From: Ignavibacteriales bacterium
GTDB taxonomy: Bacteria; Bacteroidota; Ignavibacteria; Ignavibacteriales; Ignavibacteriaceae
Direction of reading: 5' to 3'
DNA length: 32,123 nucleotides
NCBI GenBank assembly: GCA_020061465.1
Contig: JAGUYG010000065.1
Span: 1 to 32,123, forward strand
Shown in pieces: positions 1 to 7,288 of the stretch (within the stretch, counting starts at the first letter, position 1; the number at the start of each line of letters is the position of its first letter). The position numbers and the translations under genes are program-made. The notes under the pieces were generated by a model. The model did not search any database, was not told the origin of the DNA, and saw nothing but the letters and a program-made list of their open reading frames with translations.

Positions 1-56
1 TCGATGATTTTGTATTGGAACAGAGTGATCCGAATTCGTCAATTCGATTTATATGA
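1..56 (+). CDS. Possible 3' end of an upstream gene (partial, unidentified)
   Basis: The frame beginning at base 3 is open from the window edge to a TGA at 54-56 and reads DDFVLEQSDPNSSIRFI. It looks like a plausible protein C-terminus, and the non-coding repeat at 76 starts 20 bases after its stop, which is where such repeats usually sit. Only 17 residues are visible, so no family can be named. A competing frame (base 1 to 147) is also open but runs through the palindromic repeat, so I prefer this one. Low certainty. Confidence 0.35.
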   Translation, partial: DDFVLEQSDPNSSIRFI

Positions 57-75
57 AATATTTGAAATTACGAGC

Positions 76-104
76 GTAGAGACGGGGCATGCCCCGTCTT
101 TACA
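76..104. repeat. Dispersed palindromic repeat, copy 1
   Basis: A 28-base near-perfect palindrome (76-103) built around GACGGGGCATGCCCCGTC. The arms differ at one position, which would be a G-U pair in RNA. Twenty-nine bases (76-104) are identical to a second copy at 20637-20665, while the bases on both sides differ. Two identical intergenic copies 20.5 kb apart show a mobile or iterated short repeat of the REP/MITE kind. Similar GC-rich palindromes are common in Bacteroidota and cyanobacterial genomes (from memory). Confidence 0.85.
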
Positions 105-274
105 GCCGTATAACATGACAAATCTCATAGCTAGGAAACAGACTTAAACTATTTTTTTCAAAATTCTGTGTAATGTGAGTTACTAACTCAAGTTAAGCAA
201 CTAAACCTTTCCGAGGATCGTTTGACGAGGTCGCTGATTAAGTTCCGGTATAATCGGAATACTAAATTGCGCAT

Positions 275-290
275 CCCGAGTCGACTCGGG
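275..290. repeat. Perfect 16-base palindrome
   Basis: CCCGAGTCGACTCGGG reads the same on both strands. It is much more GC-rich than its surroundings and lies in a non-coding gap. It could be part of a dispersed repeat, a protein-binding site or a hairpin. No second copy is seen in this window. Confidence 0.6.
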
Positions 291-567
291 ACTGAAACCA
301 GTGACCTTTCCCGAAAACATTTCTATAGGAACCTTCGGTCGGGATCTTTATGACAAGGTTTTATAAATTTTTTGCGTAAGGTGATTTACTAAGATAATTT
401 TTAAGTCCAACATAAATAGGTTCATAAATTCTCCACGGTTATTTTTAACACTGCTTTAGAAATTATTGTGTAATTACCCTTACTTCGTATAGTTATAAAA
501 TTTCAAGTGTTGGGATTATTACCTTCCGCTTTCATAATCCGTTTTACCACCAACCATTCTTATTTAT

Positions 568-575
568 TATCTTTG
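568..575 (+). promoter_or_regulatory. Promoter -7 element (TAnnTTTG type) for the lipid A acyltransferase operon
   Basis: TATCTTTG matches the Bacteroidota primary-sigma -7 element TAnnTTTG exactly. A T-rich stretch (GTTTT, 541-545) lies near the expected -33 position, but the TTG of that box is not clear. If used, transcription would start near 582, which excludes the GTG at 575 and favours TTG 599 as the start of the first gene. The motif is short and the DNA is AT-rich, so chance is possible. Confidence 0.4.
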
Positions 576-598
576 TGCATATAATATTCGAGTGTAGT

Positions 599-1468
599 TT
601 GAAAAACAAGTTAGAATATTTTTTCTTCATTTGTTTTAGCAAAATTTTCGGTTTAATCGGATTAAGTGCCGCAAGGAAATTTGCATCTCTGCTGACTTTT
701 ATTACTTTTTACTTTATCCCAATTCGGAAGAGTACCGTTATAGAAAATTTAAAGCTGGCTTTTCCGAATTTTACTAAAAAAGAAATTCGAAGGATTGCTT
801 ACGGCAGCTATAAAAGTTTTGCCATAACGCTGATCGAAATTCTATACATGCCTTATTTATCAAGAGAGCAGCTTGAAGAGATGATTAAATGCGAAAACAT
901 CGGGCTTATCTTACAAAAGAAAGAAATGCAAAAGGGAGTAATTCTACTTTCAGGACATTTCGGTAACTGGGAATACAATGCCGCTTCCGTTAGTGCACAA
1001 TTAAAAACCTCCTTTTCTATTGTAGTAAAAAATCAGCGAAATCCTTTTGTCTCCGAATGGATGAATAAAATGCGAACACGCTGGGAAAATAAAATCGTAC
1101 CGTTAGGAGTTTCCATAAGGCAGATATTTAAAGAGCTAAAAGAGAAAAACGTAGTTGCAATGATTGCCGATCAAAGAGGACCTGCTGAAGGAATAAGAGT
1201 TGACTTCTTTGGCAGGAAGGCGGCTGTTTATACAGGTCCGGCAGTGCTTGCATTAAAAACCGGCGCTCCGATTTTAATAGGAATTTCGGTTCGGCTTCCC
1301 GATTATTCATACTACACAAAAATTGAAGAGATTCGGCTTGATAACCTTCCTGAAAAAGAAGAAGATAAAATAATTGAAATAAGTCAGCGGCATACTACCT
1401 TCCTTGAGAATGTCATTCGTAAGCACCCCGAGCAGTGGCTTTGGATGCATAAGCGGTGGAAGTATTAA
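599..1468 (+). CDS. Lysophospholipid/lipid A acyltransferase (LpxL/HtrB family)
   Basis: Transfers an acyl chain to a lipid A precursor at the inner face of the cytoplasmic membrane; this is the family role, and the exact acyl donor and position are unknown. The reading frame is open from a GTG at 575, but I place the start at TTG 599 (289 residues, MKNKLEYFFF), because family members begin at this point and a promoter-like element overlaps 575. No strong ribosome site is visible for either start. Numbered from the longer frame, it has a hydrophobic N-terminal anchor (about 10-50), the catalytic HX4E motif in GHFGNWE (H128, E133), the DQRGP block (199-203) and the typical C-terminal HPEQWLWMHKRWKY. 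It is followed after one base by a GT9 gene, which fits an LPS operon. LpxM or a related acyltransferase cannot be excluded. Confidence 0.88.
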   Translation: MKNKLEYFFFICFSKIFGLIGLSAARKFASLLTFITFYFIPIRKSTVIENLKLAFPNFTKKEIRRIAYGSYKSFAITLIEILYMPYLSREQLEEMIKCENIGLILQKKEMQKGVILLSGHFGNWEYNAASVSAQLKTSFSIVVKNQRNPFVSEWMNKMRTRWENKIVPLGVSIRQIFKELKEKNVVAMIADQRGPAEGIRVDFFGRKAAVYTGPAVLALKTGAPILIGISVRLPDYSYYTKIEEIRLDNLPEKEEDKIIEISQRHTTFLENVIRKHPEQWLWMHKRWKY

Positions 1469-1469
1469 A

Positions 1470-2510
1470 ATGCCGGCAGAAAAAATATTGGTGATACAGA
1501 CCGCCTTTTTAGGTGATGCAATACTTACGCTTCCAATGATTCAAAAGTTAAAAGAGTTTGAACCTAATTCTACTGTTGATGTTGTTACAATACCTTCAAC
1601 CGCAGAAATTTTCCATGCATCTCCGTTTGTTAACAATGTAATTATCTTTGATAAAAAAGGTAAACAAAAATCTGTTTTATCGTTGGTTCGATTTATTAAA
1701 GAACTTAGGAGATACCAATACACTAAAATATTTTGTCCGCACAGGTCACTTAGATCGGCATTCATTGTTTTTTTTTCCGGTGTTAAAGCCACTTATGGAT
1801 ATTCGACGAGCGGTTTTAAAAAGGCATATAAAGTTTTAATTCCGTACAGAACAGATGAACATGAAGTGCAAAGAAATTTTGATTTGATAGGATTTACTTA
1901 TGATAACCAAAACTGGAGGGTATTGCCTGAAGTGACAATTTCATCGCAGAATATCGAAAAGATTGAAAAATTTCTTAATACTAATCATGTTGCGAATCCA
2001 TTTGCTGCAATTGCACCCGGTTCTGTATGGAATACAAAAATCTATCCGAAAGAGTACTATGTAGAAATAATTAGATATTTAATCTTAAATTCATTCAGCG
2101 TAATTTTGATTGGCGGCAATGCTGATGTAAATTTGTGCAGAGAAATTGCCGCAGAGTTTGATCGGGATATAATTAATGCAGCGGGAAAATTTACGGTTGT
2201 TGAATCTATAACATTATTGAAAAAAGCAGAAATTTTGATTTCGAACGACAGCGCACCGGCACACATGGGAATGTGCGCTAACATTCCGGTTTTAACTTTA
2301 TATTGTTCAACCGTTCCAAATTTCGGATTTTTCCCCTACAGTGATAAAAGTTCATATCTAAGCTATGATGATTTAGATTGCAAACCCTGCGGTATTCACG
2401 GTTTAAAAAAATGCCCGATCGAAACTTTCGACTGCGGATACAAATTGTTTCCTAATCGGGTTATAGAAAAAATAAAGGATTTAGTATATGATAAAAACCT
2501 TAAAAGCTGA
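1470..2510 (+). CDS. Glycosyltransferase family 9, LPS heptosyltransferase-like (WaaF type)
   Basis: Predicted to add a heptose or related sugar from an ADP-sugar to the LPS inner core on the cytoplasmic side. The start ATG lies one base after the previous stop. A longer open frame from 1404 overlaps the acyltransferase and has no family-like N-terminus. The 346 residues show the GT9 N-terminal start ILVIQTAFLGDAILTLP, the central IAPGSVWNTKIYP block and the C-terminal sugar-nucleotide site ISNDSAPAHMGMCANIP. A cysteine-containing tail (CKPCGIHGLKKCP...DCGY) follows, as often seen in WaaF-like proteins. The last 23 bases overlap the next gene, so translation is probably coupled. The family is certain; the heptose acceptor is inferred. 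Confidence 0.9.
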   Translation: MPAEKILVIQTAFLGDAILTLPMIQKLKEFEPNSTVDVVTIPSTAEIFHASPFVNNVIIFDKKGKQKSVLSLVRFIKELRRYQYTKIFCPHRSLRSAFIVFFSGVKATYGYSTSGFKKAYKVLIPYRTDEHEVQRNFDLIGFTYDNQNWRVLPEVTISSQNIEKIEKFLNTNHVANPFAAIAPGSVWNTKIYPKEYYVEIIRYLILNSFSVILIGGNADVNLCREIAAEFDRDIINAAGKFTVVESITLLKKAEILISNDSAPAHMGMCANIPVLTLYCSTVPNFGFFPYSDKSSYLSYDDLDCKPCGIHGLKKCPIETFDCGYKLFPNRVIEKIKDLVYDKNLKS

Positions 2511-3123
2511 AATAATAAATATTGATGAAAATATCACGGCTGCTGTGCTTTATGCTAAAAAATTGTACCTCGAGGGAAAAGTATTTGTATATCCTACCGA
2601 CACTATCTTTGGTTTCGGCGCCAATCCGTTTAATGAGGAAGCTGTAAATAGAATTAACCACATCAAGGGAAGAGACGAACATAAAAGATATATTTATCTA
2701 ATCGGAAATCTTGAGACGCTGTTTCAGTATGTTGACTTAAGATCAGAAAAGCATTTTGATTTTTTATTGGCAATATGGCCAAATCCGGTTTCGGTGATTC
2801 TGCCGCTGAATACAAAAACAAAAAATATTCTTAAAAAAGAAACTGCAGCCTTCCGCATACCCAATCACCGGTTCTGTCTTAAACTTCTGGCAGAATTAAA
2901 AATGCCTTTGATTTCTACCTCAGTAAACCGAAGCGGTAAAGAACCTTTTCTTGAACAAAGTTTAATTGTTGATGAATTCTCCTCAGAAGTTGATGCTATT
3001 TTTTATTCGGATAAAAAATCGTTTAACGACGCTTCAACGCTTATTGATCTATGTAATTCTACACCTACTCTTATTAGGGAGGGTAAAATTAAGTTTAGTG
3101 ATTTGTTAGAAAAATTCAAATGA
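2488..3123 (+). CDS. tsaC: L-threonylcarbamoyladenylate synthase (YrdC/Sua5 domain, TsaC type)
   Basis: Makes threonylcarbamoyl-AMP from threonine, bicarbonate and ATP for t6A37 modification of ANN-decoding tRNAs in the cytoplasm. It is 211 residues, the length of the short single-domain TsaC form rather than the longer Sua5. Visible motifs are YPTDTIFG (35-42), the KxR pair K60/R62, FRIP (122-125) and STSVNRSG (143-150). An AAAGGA ribosome site lies 8 bases before the ATG. It overlaps the GT9 gene by 23 bases. The paralogue YciO has the same fold, so the enzyme function is likely but not proven; no tsaB, tsaD or tsaE is nearby. Confidence 0.85.
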   Translation: MIKTLKAEIINIDENITAAVLYAKKLYLEGKVFVYPTDTIFGFGANPFNEEAVNRINHIKGRDEHKRYIYLIGNLETLFQYVDLRSEKHFDFLLAIWPNPVSVILPLNTKTKNILKKETAAFRIPNHRFCLKLLAELKMPLISTSVNRSGKEPFLEQSLIVDEFSSEVDAIFYSDKKSFNDASTLIDLCNSTPTLIREGKIKFSDLLEKFK

Positions 3124-3143
3124 AAATAAATTTATAACTTAAA

Positions 3144-3980
3144 ATGCGCAGTAAACTTGATAAGCTGAAAAGAATTTCTCATATAAAAATTTTATTTATT
3201 CCCGAATCGTCAGGATTTGAATTCAGGACATTCACGTTAACCATTCAAAAAATTTTACTCGTTGCCATATCGTACTCAATATTAGCTGCATTCTTCGGGT
3301 TTTTGATTATAGGTGCATCACCAATCGGTGATTCATTATTCTATAAAGTATCCAGCTTAACTCACGATGAAAAACAACAAATTAAAGAGTTGAATGAAAA
3401 GATTATATTCTTAACCAAAGAGCTAGAGGGATTAAAATCTACTAATGAACGGTTAAGATACGCCATAATATTAGGAGACTCATCGCTAAAGGATTCGCTC
3501 GGTTTCCACAAGGATAGTGCCTATACGAAACAAAAAAATAAGATTGAAGGAAATCTGCTTGCGGTATTCCGAAAACTATTTTTCAGTAATGAATCCACAC
3601 AGTCAAGCAGTTATTATTTTATCAAGCCGGTTAACGGATTTATCAGCAGGGATTTTAATCCAGCAAAAGGTCATAACGGAATCGATTATGTAGTTAAAAC
3701 CGGCAGTCCTGTCTTTGCAGCAGCCAGCGGCTATGTAACCTTCTCGGGCTATTCGAATAAAGATGGTTATATGATCATGATAGCACATGCAGATAATTTT
3801 ATGTCTATCTATAAGCATTGCTCTGTGATTCTAAAAAAAGAAAGAGATGCCGTTCTGCAAGGTGAACTCATAGCTCTAAGCGGCAACACCGGAGAAATTA
3901 CAACCGGTCCGCACCTTCACTTTGAAATATGGAAAAACGGAAAACCGATTGATCCCAAATTATTAATTATCAACTTTTAG
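3144..3980 (+). CDS. M23-family metallopeptidase (LytM domain) with N-terminal membrane anchor
   Basis: Predicted zinc endopeptidase acting on peptidoglycan cross-links in the periplasm. The 278 residues comprise a short cytoplasmic start, one membrane segment (about 36-58), a coiled coil (about 74-106) and a C-terminal LytM domain (about 157-275). The zinc-site motifs are complete: HNGID (H177, D181), H225 in YKHC, and GPHLHFE (H257, H259). It should therefore be an active enzyme and not a degenerate EnvC/NlpD-type activator. The bactofilin gene starts 12 bases later. M23 peptidases paired with bactofilins are a recurring arrangement in which the bactofilin positions a wall hydrolase for cell-shape control. 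Confidence 0.9.
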   Translation: MRSKLDKLKRISHIKILFIPESSGFEFRTFTLTIQKILLVAISYSILAAFFGFLIIGASPIGDSLFYKVSSLTHDEKQQIKELNEKIIFLTKELEGLKSTNERLRYAIILGDSSLKDSLGFHKDSAYTKQKNKIEGNLLAVFRKLFFSNESTQSSSYYFIKPVNGFISRDFNPAKGHNGIDYVVKTGSPVFAAASGYVTFSGYSNKDGYMIMIAHADNFMSIYKHCSVILKKERDAVLQGELIALSGNTGEITTGPHLHFEIWKNGKPIDPKLLIINF

Positions 3981-3985
3981 AGGAG
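3981..3985 (+). promoter_or_regulatory. Ribosome binding site deciding a TTG start (bactofilin)
   Basis: AGGAG lies 7 bases upstream of TTG 3993, just after the M23 stop codon. No ATG is available at a comparable spacing, so the TTG is the likely start. Confidence 0.75.
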
Positions 3986-3992
3986 ATAAGAA

Positions 3993-4382
3993 TTGAAAAC
4001 TAAAATTAACAACAATATCGGAAAGGACGAAGTTACCATCGTAAGCACCGGAGTAATTTTAGAGGGCAAATTGAATAGCAACGGTAATGTAAGAATAGAC
4101 GGAACAGTAAACGGAGATATAAAAGCAATGGGGAATGTTACCGTAGGAGAAAGCGGTGAAATAAACGGGGAAATATCAGCCGAAAATATAATTATCGGTG
4201 GAAGAATTAACGGTACCGTTAATGCCCGGGAGAAGTTAACTATAGAATCAAAATCGGTTCTTACGGGCGATATTATAACGAAAATTTTAGAAATTGAAGC
4301 GGGTGCAAAGTTCGATGGAAAAAGCACTATGAATGCTCAAACCCCTTCATTCAGCCGGTCTCAGCCGGAAAATAATGGCTAA
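3993..4382 (+). CDS. Bactofilin (polymer-forming cytoskeletal protein)
   Basis: Bactofilins self-assemble into filaments, often membrane-bound, that place cell-wall enzymes. The 129 residues have a short disordered N-terminus, a right-handed beta-helix core (about 13-112) with the regular glycine-rich turns GNVRIDGTVNGDI and GEINGEISAENIIIGGRING, and a short polar tail. The TTG start is supported by AGGAG 7 bases upstream. It sits directly behind an M23 peptidase, and its last 8 bases overlap atpZ, linking envelope-shape genes to the ATP synthase transcript. The family call is strong; the wall-enzyme partnership is inferred from neighbours. Confidence 0.93.
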   Translation: MKTKINNNIGKDEVTIVSTGVILEGKLNSNGNVRIDGTVNGDIKAMGNVTVGESGEINGEISAENIIIGGRINGTVNAREKLTIESKSVLTGDIITKILEIEAGAKFDGKSTMNAQTPSFSRSQPENNG

Positions 4383-4608
4383 AGAAAACGATAAAAATGA
4401 TAATAAAAAAATAATTCCCCGTGAGCTTGCCGCATATTTAGGTTTGGGAATACAATTAGCCGCTACGGTTACGATTTTCGTTTTTATCGGTATTTGGCTT
4501 GATAAGAAATTAGATTCATCTCCGTGGGCAACCATAATTTGTTCATTTATTGGGGTCATTACAGGTATGTATCATTTCATCAAAACCGTTATTCAATCAG
4601 GGAAATGA
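4375..4608 (+). CDS. atpZ: AtpZ/AtpI-family small membrane protein of the ATP synthase operon
   Basis: A 77-residue protein with a charged, lysine- and asparagine-rich N-terminus and two membrane helices (about 17-38 and 47-70). This is the layout of AtpZ, a small protein found at the head of many atp operons and implicated in Mg2+/Ca2+ transport or assembly of the c-ring. I use ATG 4375, because a longer frame from 4333 is only the out-of-frame end of the bactofilin gene. It overlaps the bactofilin stop by 8 bases and the next gene by 4 (ATGA), consistent with coupled translation. Confidence 0.85.
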   Translation: MAKENDKNDNKKIIPRELAAYLGLGIQLAATVTIFVFIGIWLDKKLDSSPWATIICSFIGVITGMYHFIKTVIQSGK

Positions 4609-4982
4609 TCGACGCTTCAAAATTCATTAAGTATACCATCGTAATTAGCATTACCGCTTTAATTGTACTTTTATTTATACACCAATTTACAAATCATACC
4701 CAGCAGTATGTTTTTCCGATTCTATGGGGCTTGTTATTAGCATTTTTGAACTTCATAGCCGGTTTAACCTCGATAAAATTAGGAATTAATAAATCTCCTA
4801 ACTTATTCTTATTAAATACTTTAGGGGGAATGGTAGGGAGGATTTTCCTATTATTAGCGGCAGTATTTATTTCTGTTTCTTTTTTGGAAATCAGCCTTTT
4901 AACATTTATATTTTCAATCTTATTTTTTTACATTTTATACCTAATTGTTGAAATACTTTACCTAAATCTGAGAAAAAATTAA
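4605..4982 (+). CDS. atpI: ATP synthase subunit I-like membrane protein (AtpI)
   Basis: 125 residues with four predicted membrane helices (about 8-26, 36-58, 72-97 and 99-121 in MIDASKF... numbering), basic loops and no catalytic motif. AtpI-like proteins help assemble the c-ring. The start is the ATG of an ATGA overlap with atpZ, preceded by CAGGGAA; a longer frame from 4524 overlaps atpZ and is not family-like. Position between atpZ and atpB is the main support, since the sequence is poorly conserved. It ends 9 bases before atpB. Confidence 0.75.
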   Translation: MIDASKFIKYTIVISITALIVLLFIHQFTNHTQQYVFPILWGLLLAFLNFIAGLTSIKLGINKSPNLFLLNTLGGMVGRIFLLLAAVFISVSFLEISLLTFIFSILFFYILYLIVEILYLNLRKN

Positions 4983-4991
4983 GCATTACGG

Positions 4992-5837
4992 ATGACAACA
5001 GCGGCAGGTGCAGACAGCCTAACAGCAGCAGATTCGTTAAATCATGCTTCCGGTGGGGGAAGTGATTGGATCCTGCATCACATAATGGATGGAAATTACC
5101 TCGATTTTGAACCTTTCGGCAAAATTTATCTACCGCACCTTGAACTTTTTGGAATCGACATATCTATCACCCGTCATGTTGTGTTTTTGTGGTTTGTTGC
5201 ACTAATTCTTATAGTTACTCTCTTTTCAGTTTCCAAGAGATACAAAAAATCGCTTGTTCCTACGGGATTTGTAAATTTTATTGAAATTATAATAGTTTTC
5301 GTAAAGGACGAAATTGTTAAACCAACCGTCGGCAAGGGTTACGAAAAATTTTTACCTTACTTACTAACCGTATTCTTTTTCATTTTGTTCAGTAATTTTA
5401 TCGGGTTAGTACCGTTCTCAGCTACGGTTACAAGCAACATAGCTGTGACCGCCTCTTTAGCGGCATTGACATTTATTACAACACAAATAGGAGGTATCAG
5501 CACTCATGGTTTTGTGGGGTACTTTAAAGGATTGATTCCTCATGGAATGCCTGTTCCCTTATTGCCATTAATAATTGTAGTTGAAATTTTAGGCTTATTT
5601 ACAAAACCTTTTGCTCTCTGTATACGTCTTTTTGCAAATATGATTGCGGGGCATGTAGTGATTCTTTCTTTAATCGGATTAATCTTTATTATGGAAACGG
5701 TAGTGATAGCTCCTGTATCGGTTGCATTCGCTTTATTTATTTACTTGCTTGAAATTTTAATAGCTCTTATTCAAGCATATATTTTTACGATGTTATCAGG
5801 GTTATTCATAGGAATGGCTGTTCATCAAGAGCATTAA
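4992..5837 (+). CDS. atpB: F1Fo ATP synthase subunit a
   Basis: Forms the half-channels that carry ions to and from the c-ring in the inner membrane. 281 residues with five or six membrane helices. The essential arginine is present as R212 in ALCIRLFANMIAGH, and the C-terminal helix has the usual ALIQAYIFTMLSGLFIG. The N-terminus has a polar, Ala/Ser/Gly-rich extension of about 25 residues before the conserved region, with no strong ribosome site at the ATG. It stands between atpI and atpE in the normal order. Confidence 0.97.
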   Translation: MTTAAGADSLTAADSLNHASGGGSDWILHHIMDGNYLDFEPFGKIYLPHLELFGIDISITRHVVFLWFVALILIVTLFSVSKRYKKSLVPTGFVNFIEIIIVFVKDEIVKPTVGKGYEKFLPYLLTVFFFILFSNFIGLVPFSATVTSNIAVTASLAALTFITTQIGGISTHGFVGYFKGLIPHGMPVPLLPLIIVVEILGLFTKPFALCIRLFANMIAGHVVILSLIGLIFIMETVVIAPVSVAFALFIYLLEILIALIQAYIFTMLSGLFIGMAVHQEH

Positions 5838-5883
5838 TCTTTTTTAATAAAATTTATTCAAAATAAAAAATTAGGAGAAAAAA

Positions 5884-6105
5884 ATGGATTTAGCTTGGTT
5901 AGGCGCTGGTATAGGCGCTGCTATTTCAGTAATTGGCGCAGGGCTTGGAATCGGTAAGCTTGCAGCTTCGGCACTTGAAGCGATGGGCAGACAGCCGGAA
6001 GCTGCCGGACCGATCAGAACCTCGATGATTATTGCAGCGGCTCTCATTGAAGGTATCGCCTTTTTTGCACTCGTTATTTGTATCTTGTTAGCAATTAAGT
6101 CATAA
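5884..6105 (+). CDS. atpE: F1Fo ATP synthase subunit c
   Basis: The 73-residue hairpin that builds the rotating ring. Helix 1 carries the glycine-rich GAGIGAAISVIGAGLGIG, the polar loop is GRQPEA, and the ion-carrying carboxylate is E56 in AALIEGIAFF. The positions that would be Gln and Ser/Thr in Na+-binding rings (as in Ilyobacter) are Ile and Gly here, so I infer proton coupling. A good AGGAG lies 7 bases before the ATG. It is separated from atpB by 46 bases. Confidence 0.97.
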   Translation: MDLAWLGAGIGAAISVIGAGLGIGKLAASALEAMGRQPEAAGPIRTSMIIAAALIEGIAFFALVICILLAIKS

Positions 6106-6163
6106 ATTTAATAACAGACAGTATCTGCAATAAACTGTCTTTTAAATTTTGGGAATCGGAAGT

Positions 6164-6706
6164 ATGTTTTTAGCTTTTAATTTAGCAGTATTAGCCGTAG
6201 CCTCCGAAGGAGGGGGAAGCTTAATTGATGTAAATCCAGGACTGATATTTTGGACGGTAGTTACATTTCTCATTCTGTTTTTCATTCTGAAAAAAACTGC
6301 ATGGAAACCTATTCTCTCTGCATTAGAAGAAAGAGAAGCTGCAATCAGAGAATCTTTGGAAAAAGCAGAGAAAGCAAAAGAAGAGGCAAATTTGATTTTG
6401 CAGCAGAACAAAGCAAATCTTGCCGCGGCAGGAGAAGAAGCAAAAAAAATTGTCGACCAAAGCAGAGCTTATGCAGATAAAGTTAAAGAGCAAATTATTC
6501 AGGAAAGCAAAGAGCAGGCGCAAAAAATTATTACCGATGCTTCGGCAGAAATCGAAAGGAAAAAAGAAGCAGCTTTTGATGAATTAAAAGTTCATGTTGC
6601 CGAGATTGCCGTGAATGCCGCAGAAAAAATTCTAAAGGAAACCTTGGATAAAGAATCCAATAAAAAACTGGTTAATACTTACATAAACGAGATTGCAAAG
6701 AACTGA
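6164..6706 (+). CDS. atpF: F1Fo ATP synthase subunit b
   Basis: Peripheral stalk subunit. 180 residues from ATG 6164: a hydrophobic N-terminal stretch (1-14), a second hydrophobic helix (about 27-45) after [12 protein letters not shown], then a long charged Glu/Lys/Ala coiled coil (about 55-165) that reaches subunit delta. A frame-extending TTG at 6149 adds five residues; I prefer ATG 6164, which has GGAAG just upstream. It stops 2 bases before atpH. Confidence 0.95.
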   Translation: MFLAFNLAVLAVASEGGGSLIDVNPGLIFWTVVTFLILFFILKKTAWKPILSALEEREAAIRESLEKAEKAKEEANLILQQNKANLAAAGEEAKKIVDQSRAYADKVKEQIIQESKEQAQKIITDASAEIERKKEAAFDELKVHVAEIAVNAAEKILKETLDKESNKKLVNTYINEIAKN

Positions 6707-6708
6707 AA

Positions 6709-7263
6709 ATGGGCAACAATACTATTTCATTGAGGTATGCAAATTCCTTGTTTTTCACGGCAAAGGAGAAAAACCTCACTGATAAAATTGCTTTTGATGT
6801 TGAAAGGCTCTATAAGATATTGAATGAAAATCCCGAGCTTAGACGTGCTCTCGAAAGCCCGATTATTAAACCAGCTTTAAAACAATCTATTTTAGAGAAA
6901 ATCTTTTTAGGTAAAATTCATGAAGAGCTTTACAAATTCCTCCGATTTATCGTTGAGAAAAAGAGAGAAAATTTATTAATAACGATACTGAAAAAATTTT
7001 TATGGCTGCGCGATGAACAGGTAGGTATTGTAAATATGAAAATTAAAACCGCATATGAGTTTTCCGAAGAACAAGCCAGTTTAATTAAATCTAAATTTGA
7101 AACTAAACTAAAGAAAAAAGTAAGATTGAATTTTGTTATTGATCCGGCGCTGATTGGTGGGTTCGTAGCACAAATTAACGACACCGTATACGATGCGTCT
7201 CTCAAACATCAATTGGAAATTCTTAAAAAAAAATTTTCTATCGGCGCCGCATTATCAAATTAG
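6709..7263 (+). CDS. atpH: F1Fo ATP synthase subunit delta (OSCP)
   Basis: Joins the b stalk to the top of the F1 head. 184 residues, the usual length. The N-terminal helical domain is recognisable (ISLRYANSLFFTAKEKN; RRALESPIIKP), as is the C-terminal LIGGFVAQINDTVYDASLKHQLEILKKKF, the most conserved part of the family. It lies between atpF and atpA, with two bases after the atpF stop. Confidence 0.95.
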   Translation: MGNNTISLRYANSLFFTAKEKNLTDKIAFDVERLYKILNENPELRRALESPIIKPALKQSILEKIFLGKIHEELYKFLRFIVEKKRENLLITILKKFLWLRDEQVGIVNMKIKTAYEFSEEQASLIKSKFETKLKKKVRLNFVIDPALIGGFVAQINDTVYDASLKHQLEILKKKFSIGAALSN

Positions 7264-7288
7264 TAATAGAATTTAAAGGAAGAATAAA

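Larger units (their letters stand above)
57..574. other. Non-coding stretch with palindromes and a promoter
   Basis: About 500 bases with no convincing reading frame on either strand. It holds the dispersed palindrome at 76-104, a perfect 16-base palindrome (CCCGAGTCGACTCGGG) at 275-290, a 7-bp inverted repeat GGATTAT/ATAATCC at 513-519 and 534-540, and a promoter-like element at 568-575. The part from about 205 to 350 is more GC-rich and has several TCCCGA/TCGGGA words. It looks like the remains of one or more dispersed repeats, not a decayed gene. Confidence 0.6.

Noticed and set aside
1-147. Open frame from base 1 to a TAA at 145-147
   Set aside because: It reads straight through the dispersed palindrome (giving the typical read-through peptide VETGHAPSL), so the shorter frame ending at 56 is the better candidate.
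1404-1469. Upstream extension of the GT9 gene
   Set aside because: The extra 22 residues lie inside the acyltransferase gene in another frame and do not resemble the family N-terminus.
5884-6105. Possible Na+-coupled c subunit
   Set aside because: The Gln and Ser/Thr ligands of Na+-binding rings are Ile and Gly here, so proton coupling is more likely.
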